The position numbers and the translations under genes are program-made. This document shows positions 1-8,465 of a stretch of 54,249 bases of DNA, one piece after another; the stretch's first letter is position 1; the number at the start of each line of letters is the position of its first letter. Below the pieces are notes generated by a model. It was not told the DNA's origin, searched no databases, and saw only the letters and a program-made list of their open reading frames with translations. The DNA is from an uncultured Lachnospiraceae bacterium (GTDB lineage: Bacteria > Bacillota > Clostridia > Lachnospirales > Lachnospiraceae): NCBI GenBank assembly GCA_910585935.1, contig CAJUHN010000002.1, positions 1-54,249 of the forward strand, read 5' to 3'.

Positions 1-535
1 TACAACGCTGGATGTATGTGACAGCCATCGGATACAGCAGCACAAAGTTTTTCAGGGAATTGCAAGAAAGGGAAAAAGCTCCACGGGATGGTTTTATGGC
101 TTCAAACTTCACCTTGTTATCCATGATCGTGGGGAGCTCCTGAACTTGTGCCTAACCCCAGGCAATGTGGATGACCGCAACTGGAACGTCATGAAACACC
201 TGACAAAAGATATTTTCGGGAAGGTGTTTGCTGACAAGGGGTATGTTTCCAAAAAACGGTTTGAGGAACTTCTAGAACGGGATGTGGAGCTAATTACCAA
301 GCAGAAGAGGAATGCAAAAAAACAGGGGATGATGCGTTTCGCAGACCGGCTTTTCTTGAGGAAGCGCGCCATGATAGAGTCCGTCAATGACTTCTTGAAG
401 AACACTTTCCAGATTGAGCATTCCAGGCACAGGAGTAGCTGCAATTTTGTAGTGAATCTGATGGCTGGTCTTTGTGCATACTCTTTTTTGCCGAAAAAAC
501 CATCTATTTATACTAAAAATGCGACTTTTGCATAA
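1..535 (+). CDS. IS982-family transposase, C-terminal part (runs off the left edge)
   Basis: An open frame enters from the window edge in frame 2 and ends at a TAA at 533-535. The translation contains the IS982 hallmark stretches: a 'CDSHRIQQHKVF' block, 'GKSSTGWFYGFKLHLV', then 'ADKGYVS' and 'MIESVNDFLKN'. The Asp of DKGY and the Glu of IESVND match the second and third residues of the DDE catalytic triad; the first Asp would lie just outside the window. The protein would catalyse cut-and-paste transposition of its own element. The right end of the element is near 541-556, where the transposase-derived sequence gives way to the interrupted IS4-family gene on the other strand. No frameshift or stop is visible in this part, so the copy may be intact and fairly recent. 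Confidence 0.85.
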   Translation, partial: TTLDVCDSHRIQQHKVFQGIARKGKSSTGWFYGFKLHLVIHDRGELLNLCLTPGNVDDRNWNVMKHLTKDIFGKVFADKGYVSKKRFEELLERDVELITKQKRNAKKQGMMRFADRLFLRKRAMIESVNDFLKNTFQIEHSRHRSSCNFVVNLMAGLCAYSFLPKKPSIYTKNATFA

Positions 536-540
536 ATATC

Positions 541-1685
541 CTTATCGAACTCACGTTAATATAATTATATTTTGTACTTTTGAAACCACTTAATTTCCAG
601 AACTCTTTCATCTGGCGGAAGTCTTCTTCTATTTCTGGGCGCAGTTCATATGTCTGGACAATCTGACGTGCCATTTTTGTGGTGTCAGTAGTCATAAAGA
701 CAAAAAACTTTCCTGTTTTTTTGTCATGTACAACACATGCGTTAATTGGGACATCTTTTTCAGGGGTATCACTTGCCCATAGTGTCCCAAGGGACTTTAC
801 AAGCTGTATTTCCTGGTCTTTCCTTTTTTTGTTGAGATGTTTCTGCCATTTCCCACTGGAAACAGCCAGAGATATTGCATCTTTAAATAGATCCATGTTT
901 TCCCTTGCAGGGACATAGGTGTCAACTTTCCGTGCCGTTTTCAGGTAATTTGCCATTTCATGTGACAGGAATCCCCTGTCATTTATTAAGATATCATTTT
1001 CATGGAAACAGGAAGTGTTTTTTCACATTTCCCTGCACAATTCCATGTCATGGGTTTTTAAAGTACCAAATACAATTTCTTCTGCCATACCTGAATCCCC
1101 TGTGATACCACGGAATACACCAAGTTTATACTCACGCATGGTTTCACCATCTATAGTTACAACAGAGGAATTTTCATAATTTGTATTATTAAGGTTTATA
1201 GGTATTTTAGTACAGTCCCATATATGGACGCATGGCTGTACGCCAAGGTTTTGTAATATATAATCCTGTACATAATGATTATAGAAAGAAACCAGTTCCT
1301 CGCTGTTGTATTTTTTCACAAGTTTACGCATGGCACTCTCTGAAAAAATCCCCTCATTTACATTACGTCCATAATCCCATGAATTTCAGCTAAGCTCTGT
1401 AAGCAGTCCTGCATCTGTAACGACAAAAGGGATATCAGTAAGGCTTGTTTTTTGTTTTAATTTTGCAGTAATAGCAAGTACCAGGAGTATATTGGAAGGA
1501 ATATGAAAGTTGTCACTACGTTTATCCTTAAACACTTCATGAAGTGGTTCAAGAAAACCATGATGTTTCATAACCAGGACAATAGAATCAGCAAGTGCTG
1601 GTAATGCTAGTTCCGCAGTGTCTATTTTACCTGAATGTATTACTTCAAGGACTTTTTTCTTATCTTTTTTACTAATCTGTACCAT
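541..1685 (-). pseudogene. IS4-family transposase, two in-frame stops and truncated by IS982
   Basis: Three apparent short frames on the minus strand are one frame. Reading from 1685, it passes an in-frame TGA at 1388-1386 and a second TGA at 1025-1023, and runs on to about 556, where IS982 sequence begins. The stitched protein shows the three IS4-type catalytic blocks: 'IWDCTKIPI' (first Asp), 'ILINDRGFLS' (second Asp) and 'YELRPEIEEDFRQMK', an exact Y-x2-R-x3-E-x6-K signature. The C-terminus after 'KSTKYNYI' is lost. The element is dead: two nonsense codons plus truncation. One TGA sits before 'NSWDYGRNV', where a Trp codon is a plausible ancestor; this is inference. No function is expected. 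Confidence 0.85.
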
Positions 1686-1826
1686 AATGTCGTTCTCTGT
1701 CTTTATAATAAAATGGTTATTTCCCCGTTTATTATAACAGATTTTTTATATCATGTCCAAAAGACTAATTGAAGACCGTTAAAATAAAGTCTTCAAAAGT
1801 TTCCAAGGTTGTAGTATAATGGAGTT

Positions 1827-1922
1827 GGAACTCCAACATAAAAATATCTCCTTTCTGTCTTTTTGTGTCGATACAAACAGAATAGCATATTTTGTTGGAG
1901 TTCCGCTAGTTTTTTATCTAGC
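1827..1922. repeat. Inverted repeat and small hairpin between IS debris and the RiPP island
   Basis: GGAACTCCAAC at 1827-1837 and its exact complement GTTGGAGTTCC at 1894-1904 form an 11-bp inverted repeat with a 56-nt interior. Directly after it, GCTAG (1905-1909) and CTAGC (1918-1922) can form a 5-bp hairpin with a T-rich loop. It lies 3' of the fkbH-like gene (minus strand) and may be an end of the decayed insertion sequence or a weak terminator; I cannot decide. The rest of 1686-1969 holds no gene. Confidence 0.5.
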
Positions 1923-1969
1923 ACAATAGGTTAATTTAGCAAACTTATAATTGTTTGTTATGTATTATA

Positions 1970-3568
1970 TCATTTCATTATATAAAAACACAGCAAATTT
2001 CTTAATGCTTCATTTTTACCTGTTGAAATAAATGTAAAATCTGTTACCTTTTTATCTATAATCATTTTTATCATCTTTTCTTCAACATTCCGCCCTAATG
2101 CTCTACAAGATAACGAAAATAAATCAAGTGTTGTATCATCAATTCCAATAACCCCTACTAGCCCTAAATCAGAGAATTTATCTGATACATAAACTGAATA
2201 TAATTGATAAAGAGGATTCTCGAAATGAGCTAATATCTCTACCGTTGTATACCTTATTCCATTAGTACATTGATTCGTTCTCTGTGTAAGTTCAGCAATT
2301 CGTGCACATTCATTTGGAAGAGCCTTATGAATATCTACTTTATTATTCAATGCTTCCAAGTAACTATCAAAATTCGTATTTTCCAAACGTATCCTTTCTC
2401 GCTGTTGATTTGTTTGATATGTTAAATTACGATTTATAATTTGATCAAGACTGTTTAAATCACTTTTCATGTTAAAACAAGAAAGTAAATCATAAATAGT
2501 ATCACGATTATATAAAATTGCTAAAACATCTGGCAATAATGTATGAACAGATTCAACTTCAAATTTAGAATCATCTACAAATACTATACTATCAAATCCA
2601 AGATTTAGTATTGTTGCAATTTGACGGATATTTTCAGTTTTATTGTTCCAGTTAACCTGAAAACAAGCAATATTCTCTTTTTTTAAGATCATTCCACTAT
2701 GTTCAGAGAACACTTGTAATACATCATTTATGTCATTTTTGCTACATATTGACAAAATAACACCATGATAATATAACATCAAAAGAAAACGCTGAAAATC
2801 TTGATATGATCGTCCTGTTCCTTCATTTCCAAGTTTAATTTTCTCAATCCCATCCTCTGAAAGAATTCCACCCCAAAGAACTCCGTCACAATCTAACACT
2901 AAACATTTCTTAGTAATACCATTTTGTATAAGATATTGTTTATATATTTCGTCCGATATAACTTTAATCATTTGTTGATCATAGGGGGCATTCCAGCGAT
3001 ATTTATTTTTATTGTTATAAGCATTAGATATTCCAATAGATGCAATTAAGTGTCTTGTATCAATCTGTAAATCATTTTTACATAGTAACTCATATACTCT
3101 TACATTTACTATATCAATAATATTTGTAATTTCTATTGAAGATCCACAAATGTTTGTTCTTTTAAAATTTTCATTTTCATATCCAAACCATAAAATTGGA
3201 CAAGAAGTATATGTTTTTAGTTTTTTATATATTTTTTTACAATTTTCAATTATATGTATTTCAAATTGTTCTAATGTAAATTTAGAAATAATATCATTAT
3301 ACCAATTTGGATATTGATATTCGAAATTTAATAAAACTATTAAAAAATCACTATTTTTAATTTTATCAGCTTCATTTATATAATTATCGAAATGAAGAAT
3401 TTGAACATTAGTAAAAATATTAGATTTTGAAAAATTTAATTTTAAAAATGGAATTAAATATGGATTAAGCGTAATATTTGTTACAATAACAATTTGATAC
3501 ATATTATCTTGAGATAGTTCTAATTTATTCACTTTTTCTATTATTGTCTTTAAATTCAAAGTTATCAT
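1970..3568 (-). CDS. FkbH-like HAD-IIIC protein (glyceryl-ACP forming), RiPP cluster
   Basis: The middle of the protein has the HAD motif 'LVLDCDGVLWGG' (Asp about residue 226) followed by 'IKLGNEGTGRSYQDFQ', 'ICSKND' and 'IVFVDDSKFE', the typical order of FkbH-type HAD-IIIC enzymes. These dephosphorylate 1,3-bisphosphoglycerate and load the glyceryl unit on an acyl carrier protein; that activity is known for the family and inferred here. The N-terminal ~210 residues resemble the variable SGNH-like part, and the C-terminal ~150 residues (QRTNQ...VYVSDKFSDLGLVG) look GNAT-like, as usual. The carrier-protein gene lies directly upstream and overlaps it, which supports the pairing. The start is uncertain: ATG at 3568 or 3595, neither with a good ribosome site, so translational coupling to the ACP gene is likely. 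It is the last gene of the operon. Confidence 0.85.
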   Translation of the reverse strand: MITLNLKTIIEKVNKLELSQDNMYQIVIVTNITLNPYLIPFLKLNFSKSNIFTNVQILHFDNYINEADKIKNSDFLIVLLNFEYQYPNWYNDIISKFTLEQFEIHIIENCKKIYKKLKTYTSCPILWFGYENENFKRTNICGSSIEITNIIDIVNVRVYELLCKNDLQIDTRHLIASIGISNAYNNKNKYRWNAPYDQQMIKVISDEIYKQYLIQNGITKKCLVLDCDGVLWGGILSEDGIEKIKLGNEGTGRSYQDFQRFLLMLYYHGVILSICSKNDINDVLQVFSEHSGMILKKENIACFQVNWNNKTENIRQIATILNLGFDSIVFVDDSKFEVESVHTLLPDVLAILYNRDTIYDLLSCFNMKSDLNSLDQIINRNLTYQTNQQRERIRLENTNFDSYLEALNNKVDIHKALPNECARIAELTQRTNQCTNGIRYTTVEILAHFENPLYQLYSVYVSDKFSDLGLVGVIGIDDTTLDLFSLSCRALGRNVEEKMIKMIIDKKVTDFTFISTGKNEALRNLLCFYIMK

Positions 3569-3812
3569 CTCTTTCAATTGAAGTAAGTACCTCATAAATT
3601 TTATTAATTGTATTCATTTCTGAAATTAACAATTTTGAATCTGGAATTTCACATTCAAATTCTTCTTCAAGTGAAACAACAATACGAATAAATTCAATGG
3701 AATCCACTCCAAATTCAACTAAATCGTCATCCAACTGCTCTATAGTTACTTCTATATTTTCCATATTACTATTAAGTACTGTCAATATATTTTTTATAGT
3801 TATTTCTTTCAT
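3525..3812 (-). CDS. Acyl carrier protein of the RiPP cluster
   Basis: A 95-residue protein with the carrier-protein signature 'EFGVDSIEFIRIV'; Ser38 is the expected phosphopantetheine attachment site. Predicted helices and the acidic 'LEEEFECEIPDS' segment after the Ser match PCP/ACP folds. The longer upstream open frame is not the gene: the ATG at 3812 has GGAG eight bases before it. The 3' end overlaps the FkbH-like gene by about 44 bases. Together they most likely make glyceryl-S-ACP or a derivative. A dedicated ACP inside a radical-SAM RiPP cluster is uncommon and implies that an acyl unit is delivered to the peptide or to a small-molecule partner. Confidence 0.88.
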   Translation of the reverse strand: MKEITIKNILTVLNSNMENIEVTIEQLDDDLVEFGVDSIEFIRIVVSLEEEFECEIPDSKLLISEMNTINKIYEVLTSIERDDNFEFKDNNRKSE

Positions 3813-3925
3813 AAAAATCTCCATTCTGCCACTGACGCCTGTAGCATAAATAATAATGAAAAAATGGCTTACGTCTTGTACCATATTGTATATAGTTTAC
3901 CTAATAAAATTTATCTATAAATTCA

Positions 3926-4309
3926 TTATAATATAAATTCAACAAATGTTCCATTTCTTAAATACGCAAAAATAATCTCTCTATTATTAATTGCTGGAGA
4001 TTTTATTGGCTTCGTAAATATTTTTCCTATTTCCATTTCTTTAAATTTAATAAAAATGTTTTCTTCTGTTTTTATCTCGTAGCAAATATGATGATACCCT
4101 TCTTTAAAATTATATATACTTGATGTTTCATTAATTGGTTCTATTAACTCAATTATTTGGGAATAATCACTACTTTGAATAAATACTACTTTATTATTTT
4201 GATTTTGATCAATGATTATGTCTGTTATTGTTTTATACCCTAATTTTGAATATATTTTTATACTTTTAATAATATCTTTTACAATTATTCCTATATGATG
4301 TACTTTCAT
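3926..4309 (-). CDS. VOC (glyoxalase/epimerase-like) protein
   Basis: A 127-residue single VOC module pair. 'VHHIGIIVKDI' at the start, 'IIELIEP' in the middle, 'HHICYEI' and the C-terminal 'NGTFVEFIL' give the usual His/Glu/His/Glu metal-binding pattern of glyoxalase I, methylmalonyl-CoA epimerase and relatives. The reaction cannot be named. Because it sits between the nucleotidyltransferase and the ACP/FkbH pair, it could act on the ACP-bound three-carbon unit (for example epimerisation or isomerisation), which is inference. The ATG at 4309 follows GGGTGAT; a GTG at 4318 that overlaps the previous stop is the alternative start. The previous gene ends in TGA inside this start region, so translation is probably coupled. 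Confidence 0.75.
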   Translation of the reverse strand: MKVHHIGIIVKDIIKSIKIYSKLGYKTITDIIIDQNQNNKVVFIQSSDYSQIIELIEPINETSSIYNFKEGYHHICYEIKTEENIFIKFKEMEIGKIFTKPIKSPAINNREIIFAYLRNGTFVEFIL

Positions 4310-4314
4310 TCTTA

Positions 4315-5220
4315 TCACCCGAAAATTCTTCTATTTCTTTCTAATTTTTTAATATCTGCTTCTGTCAAATCATCTTTTATCAAATCAAAAAGGTTATCTG
4401 TATTCAATCTTGTTGCAAAATCTACCTTCCATAATTTTTGTTCTCTCTCGTCTAACCCATAGTAATCCAATAATCTTATACCCTCAACCGTCTTAAATGC
4501 TTCTAGATTTTTTTCAAGTTCTGAATCCTTAAAAATCTGATTGGTAAAATATAAAACGTAAAAAACATATGGTATAATTTTATATTCGTTACTGATAGTA
4601 TACAGCTTATCTAATGAGATTTCTTCCTGATTATTTCTCCACAAATAATATACATCTTTAAACATATTGTAATTTATACAATTATGTCCAGCAAGATGGT
4701 ATATGGAGTTCATTTCTTTATAATGATGGAGAATAAGCTGCACCATTGCTTTGAGAGGTGGAAGTGTTTTAACTTGCAGACCATAAACATTTATTTTAAC
4801 AGTATCAGCAATAAATTCTTCTATATTGATAGGCTTTCCTGTATATTCACCCCAAAAAATATCAAAATTGATATCCACATTTATTTCAAACTTTTCACCT
4901 ATAATTTTTATCCATGGGGCAACTTGATGTGAACCCGTTAACATAATGATTTTATCCTCTCTCGTTGCCAAATGATTCTGAAAATTATTTTGTTCTAAAA
5001 TCTTTTCTAATGTTTTAATATTTTTACGAGGAATCAAAATATCAATATCAGAACTAATTCGTTTCCCAGTTTTTTTATAAGCATAAAAGGATAAAGGTTC
5101 TCCTTTGATCACAGCATAACTACAATTATCAATTTCTAAAAATACAGGCGTAAGGCATTTATATCTCAGCTGAGATAATAATTGAACTTTATTTAATAGA
5201 TTTTTTTGATTAATTTCCAT
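4315..5220 (-). CDS. Nucleotidyltransferase-family protein (NTP_transf_5 type)
   Basis: A 301-residue protein with 'VIKGEPLSFYAYKKTG' and 'SSDIDILIPRK' (Asp58 and Asp60) near the N-terminus, the catalytic Asp pair of the polymerase-beta-like nucleotidyltransferase fold, followed by 'EINVDINFDIFWGE', which can supply the third acidic residue. The helical C-terminal half fits the uncharacterised family PF14907. Members of this family accompany HPr-kinase-like enzymes in lasso-peptide clusters of the paeninodin/pseudomycoidin type, where they act after phosphorylation. The same kinase partner occurs here, so a nucleotidyl or sugar transfer to a phosphorylated peptide is a reasonable guess. Ribosome site GAGGG precedes the ATG. 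Confidence 0.78.
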   Translation of the reverse strand: MEINQKNLLNKVQLLSQLRYKCLTPVFLEIDNCSYAVIKGEPLSFYAYKKTGKRISSDIDILIPRKNIKTLEKILEQNNFQNHLATREDKIIMLTGSHQVAPWIKIIGEKFEINVDINFDIFWGEYTGKPINIEEFIADTVKINVYGLQVKTLPPLKAMVQLILHHYKEMNSIYHLAGHNCINYNMFKDVYYLWRNNQEEISLDKLYTISNEYKIIPYVFYVLYFTNQIFKDSELEKNLEAFKTVEGIRLLDYYGLDEREQKLWKVDFATRLNTDNLFDLIKDDLTEADIKKLERNRRIFG

Positions 5221-5264
5221 ATTATCCCTCTATTCAAATTATATAATTATATAAATAAATATTC

Positions 5265-5456
5265 TTATTTAAAAATAAGATAATAAAAAACATAAATCCA
5301 ACTTAAAATTCCATGTAATATCGCCCACCAAACTGATTTATAAATATTAAAAGAAATTACAATTGCAAGAACAGAGCCAAAACTAATACCTGTTTTTAAA
5401 AATTGCCCTTTATATTGGTTAATTTTGTTATATGGATAATTTCTTTGATCATTCAT
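5265..5456 (-). CDS. Small two-TM protein, possibly immunity or exporter accessory
   Basis: A 63-residue protein with a basic N-terminus and two hydrophobic segments (about residues 22-38 and 42-62). A good GGAGGA site lies eight bases upstream of the ATG at 5456. I do not recognise the family with certainty; short two-TM proteins of this sort with a 'WAILHGILSWIYV' segment recur in Bacillota. Its place directly after the ABC exporter in a peptide cluster suggests self-protection or an export accessory role, on context only. Confidence 0.6.
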   Translation of the reverse strand: MNDQRNYPYNKINQYKGQFLKTGISFGSVLAIVISFNIYKSVWWAILHGILSWIYVFYYLIFK

Positions 5457-5539
5457 TATATAATTCTTCCTCCGTATATATTATATATTTTTAATACTAT
5501 ATTTCTATTAATAAAAGCTTCAATATCTCTTAAAACCAG

Positions 5540-7333
5540 TTATACTTTTCCTTCTGAATCAGACATATATCTTTCTGCCTGCAGATTGAATAAATCACAA
5601 TAAGTACCGCCATGTTTCATTAACTGTTCATGACTGCCAGACTCAATAATCTTTCCTCTCGACATATGAAGTATGATATCACAATTTTTGGTTGTTGAAA
5701 GTCGATGTGATATCATAAATACTGCTCTCCCTTTAAATTGTTGATATACTAAGTCAATGATCTCTGCTTCTGAAATAGGATCTAAAGCACTTGATGGTTC
5801 ATCCATGACAACAATAGGATTTGCTTTATACAGTACGCGAGCAATAGCTACTTTCTGTTGTTCTCCCCCAGAAAGTACAATTCCATTTTCAAATTCATTA
5901 GACAAACACTTATTCATATTAGAATCTATATTATGAATTTTTTCATATAAAGAAATATCTTTTAAAATAATATCGATTTTAGTATTTTGTTCTGCTTCTA
6001 CATATCCCATAGCAATATTTTCATAAATAGTAAAAGGATATACAAAATAATTCTGAAATACTGTTCCTATAGAATTTCTTAAGTCTTGTGTATTATATTC
6101 TTTATAATCCACTCCGTCCAATAAGATGACGCCTTCTGTAGGGTCATATAAACGGAGTAACAACTTTATTAAAGTAGATTTACCAGCACCATTATGTCCT
6201 ACAATACCAACCATCTCGCCTTTATGAATTTTAAAAGATATATCTTTTAGTACATAAATATCACTATTTGGATATTGAAAGGAAACATTTTTGAATTCAA
6301 TCGTAGAAAAATCTCCATGAAAATTTTTTTTGCCAGAAGTAATATAGTTTTGACAATCAAGAATTTCAAATACATTGTCTAAATAAAGACTGTGTTGTTG
6401 AAATTGAGGAATAAATACAAATAACCCACTAATTGTAGCTGTAACAGATTGACTTCCATTCAATAAAGCAGCAAAACTTCCTACAGAAATGTATCCTAAA
6501 CTAATGCGAAATATAATATAAAAAATACTAGCAATAGTACTGGTTAAAACGATAGCCTGTGGTAAAGCATCATAAATCATCAACTTAGGATTTTCTTGCT
6601 TGTAGGTTTTATGTAAATTTAGATAGGCTCTATTTAACATTCCAAATAATAAAGAAGAAAGTCCTGTAGTTCTAATATCTTGTGAATAATCTTTAAGATT
6701 CAAAATGCGATGAACATAATCGATTTCTCGATTATCAGAAACTTGTGCCATTCTTGAATGATAATCAATATTATTATATCCTATATTGAATAAGATACTA
6801 ATAATTAAACTAAGGATAGAGAATAGTAAAATGAATAAGTCAATTTGTAAAACAATTCCAAGAGAAGTAATTAAAATCACGCTGCTTTCAATAGTATTGG
6901 CTGCCGTTTGAAAAACACTAAGAATTCTACTGTCAATTTCATTCATAGCCCTAGATATTTTCTCATAAGATTCACTGTTATCATAATTAGAAATATCAAT
7001 ATCCACTAATTTATGATACATTTCCTCTCTCATTTTCTTACGTAATATCAATGCCTTTGCTGGATAGAAAACCTTATCATACCATGACGAGTAAAGTTGC
7101 TTACCAACTACTAGAATACACATAATGAGAGTAATAGTTAAAATCTGACGGATAGGAACTTGCATCATAACAGCATCAAGCACATATCTGAAATACCATA
7201 TTGTCATTAATGGCTCAATAATAGCTAAAACAATGGATTTGAACATGGTCATAAATACCAAAGAAGGGATCGTTTTTCTAATAATGTGAAATGCCCTTAA
7301 ATTATTTTTAATTATATGTTTTATCATTTTCAT
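5540..7333 (-). CDS. ABC exporter, fused permease-ATPase, of the RiPP cluster
   Basis: A 597-residue half-transporter. Residues 20-320 form a type IV exporter membrane domain (about six TM segments). The ATPase domain carries Walker A GHNGAGKST (379-387), signature LSGGEQQ (487-493), Walker B IVVMDE (507-512) and the switch His in 'ISHRLST' (543). It should work as a homodimer. There is no N-terminal C39 peptidase domain, so leader removal must be done elsewhere, which fits the M16-type peptidase in the cluster. The ribosome site AGGAGGAAG precedes the ATG at 7333. The gene has its own promoter at 7559-7587, downstream of the precursor terminator, and heads the second half of the operon. Export of the mature peptide is inferred from context. 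Confidence 0.88.
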   Translation of the reverse strand: MKMIKHIIKNNLRAFHIIRKTIPSLVFMTMFKSIVLAIIEPLMTIWYFRYVLDAVMMQVPIRQILTITLIMCILVVGKQLYSSWYDKVFYPAKALILRKKMREEMYHKLVDIDISNYDNSESYEKISRAMNEIDSRILSVFQTAANTIESSVILITSLGIVLQIDLFILLFSILSLIISILFNIGYNNIDYHSRMAQVSDNREIDYVHRILNLKDYSQDIRTTGLSSLLFGMLNRAYLNLHKTYKQENPKLMIYDALPQAIVLTSTIASIFYIIFRISLGYISVGSFAALLNGSQSVTATISGLFVFIPQFQQHSLYLDNVFEILDCQNYITSGKKNFHGDFSTIEFKNVSFQYPNSDIYVLKDISFKIHKGEMVGIVGHNGAGKSTLIKLLLRLYDPTEGVILLDGVDYKEYNTQDLRNSIGTVFQNYFVYPFTIYENIAMGYVEAEQNTKIDIILKDISLYEKIHNIDSNMNKCLSNEFENGIVLSGGEQQKVAIARVLYKANPIVVMDEPSSALDPISEAEIIDLVYQQFKGRAVFMISHRLSTTKNCDIILHMSRGKIIESGSHEQLMKHGGTYCDLFNLQAERYMSDSEGKV

Positions 7334-7558
7334 ATCATCTCTTCCTCCTAACTTGATAACTTCTTATAATTCTAAAAATTGATTTTATCGCTTCTTTTCT
7401 TCTTTCATTTCTTCTGCTTACTATTTTTCTATCTTTTTCAGATATTTATCCTGCCTTTAAATTTTATAATATTTTAGGTTGATTATTATATTTGGTTTTC
7501 GTATAACCTTCTCGAAACGCTTTTATAAATACTATTATCGCTGGTCAGATATAAGTAG

Positions 7559-7587
7559 ATTATAACATAAAAATCATGTTGTAACAA
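7559..7587 (-). promoter_or_regulatory. Sigma-A promoter for the exporter half of the RiPP cluster, with palindrome
   Basis: On the minus strand, TTGTTA (7587-7582), a 17-base spacer and TATAAT (7564-7559) make a good vegetative promoter about 230 bases before the ABC exporter. The -35 box lies inside a perfect 11-base palindrome, GTTGTTACAAC (7579-7589), a possible operator. Confidence 0.65.
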
Positions 7588-7649
7588 CTTTTAATTCTGT
7601 AGCTTTAAACCATCAAAACGAATAAGATATAAAATATATTTCTTTAATT

Positions 7650-7708
7650 AATAAAAAAAAATTATAAAAGACGGTCAGCACCGTCCTGCGAAAGTGCGGT
7701 ACTGCCGC
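7650..7708 (-). terminator. Intrinsic terminator after the precursor peptide genes
   Basis: On the minus strand a GC-rich hairpin GACGGT-GCTG-ACCGTC (7685-7670) is followed by TTTTATAAT and a run of eight T (7669-7653). A second possible hairpin, GCGG/CCGC (7708-7696), precedes it. This is the only GC-rich spot in a very AT-rich 700-base gap. It should end or attenuate the precursor transcript, so that precursor mRNA exceeds exporter mRNA. Confidence 0.75.
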
Positions 7709-8037
7709 CTATATAATGTTTTATTAATGTTATAATACTTTGATGTATGATAAAAAATTAATTTCTTATAGATTCACTTTTAACAGAATTAATTCTTAGC
7801 TAATTTCTATTATTAAATTATCTTAAAAATATATACTTTACTTTTTGATTTCCTATTTGTTTTTATACAAAAATAAATTATTCTATTTTCTAACAATAAT
7901 TACTATAACTCTTTTAGTACTTTAAATATAATAGAAATCCTATATCTTCTATGATCTATAAATATTATTGCTATAACTAATGTAGAAATTTAGATTATAT
8001 AATTCTATAGTAACTTGAGTATAATATTAATAATTTA

Positions 8038-8181
8038 TTAATAAGCTGACAGCCAACCGCTTTGGCAACTCTTTCCAGTACATCCACAGAGCATTTCTAT
8101 CTCATCTAGCTCTTCACTATCAATAGTCATTAAATCATCAAGTAATTTTTGAATTTCTTGTAAATTCTCCTTATCCGACAT
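8038..8181 (-). CDS. RiPP precursor peptide B (47 aa)
   Basis: A short gene with a strong site (GGGAG, 9 bases before the ATG). The leader (about 31 residues) is acidic and helical, with the pattern 'EIQKLLDDLMT' and 'ELDEIEML'. The C-terminal part is CGCTGKSCQSGWLSAY. It has three Cys, several Ser/Thr acceptors and one Trp. The last three residues differ from the sister peptide. The clear leader/core split, the position among radical SAM enzymes with recognition domains, and the duplicated core make it a precursor. The cleavage site is probably near 'EML-CG', which is inference. Confidence 0.9.
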   Translation of the reverse strand: MSDKENLQEIQKLLDDLMTIDSEELDEIEMLCGCTGKSCQSGWLSAY

Positions 8182-8298
8182 GTATAAACTCCCTTCTTTT
8201 TATATTTTTAAATCTTTTAAAAATAAAAATTAGGTTAGAGATAGCCAACCGCTTTGGCAACTCTTTCCAGTACATCCACAGAGCATTTCTATCTCATC
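8051..8298. repeat. 56-bp perfect direct repeat covering the core of both precursors
   Basis: Positions 8051-8106 and 8243-8298 are identical over 56 bases and cover the codons from 'DEIEML' through 'SGWL'. Flanking leader codons differ at many positions. Identity at all silent sites suggests recent duplication or gene conversion limited to the core. The repeat also contains GCCAA/TTGGC, a small hairpin in the mRNA of the core. Confidence 0.9.
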
Positions 8299-8373
8299 CA
8301 ACTCGCCATCTTCTAAAGTCATTAACTCTTCAAGAAGATTTTGGATTTCCATAATATCATTTAATTCTTTCAT
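8230..8373 (-). CDS. RiPP precursor peptide A (47 aa)
   Basis: The first of the two precursor genes in transcription order. The ATG at 8373 has a near-perfect AGAAAGGAG site. The leader has 'EIQNLLEELMT' and 'ELDEIEML'; the C-terminal segment is CGCTGKSCQSGWLSLT. Spacing C-x-C-x4-C (residues 32, 34 and 39) and residues up to the LS are identical in both paralogs, whereas about half of the leader positions differ. Thioether formation by the SPASM radical SAM enzymes (sactipeptide or ranthipeptide style) is the simplest expectation. No lanthionine synthetase or lasso cyclase is present nearby. Confidence 0.9.
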   Translation of the reverse strand: MKELNDIMEIQNLLEELMTLEDGELDEIEMLCGCTGKSCQSGWLSLT

Positions 8374-8465
8374 TGTTATATCTCCTTTCTTTAAATTTTA
8401 CACTCAAATTACTATTAGAAAACTTAATAATATGGCTTTAATAAAAAATTATATTATAAACATCC

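Larger units (their letters stand above)
7334..8037. other. Gap between precursor genes and exporter
   Basis: No gene is visible in this very AT-rich stretch. It holds the terminator at 7650-7708 and the promoter at 7559-7587. The 7,710-8,037 part shows nothing I can name; it would be the 3' untranslated region of the precursor transcript. Confidence 0.6.
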
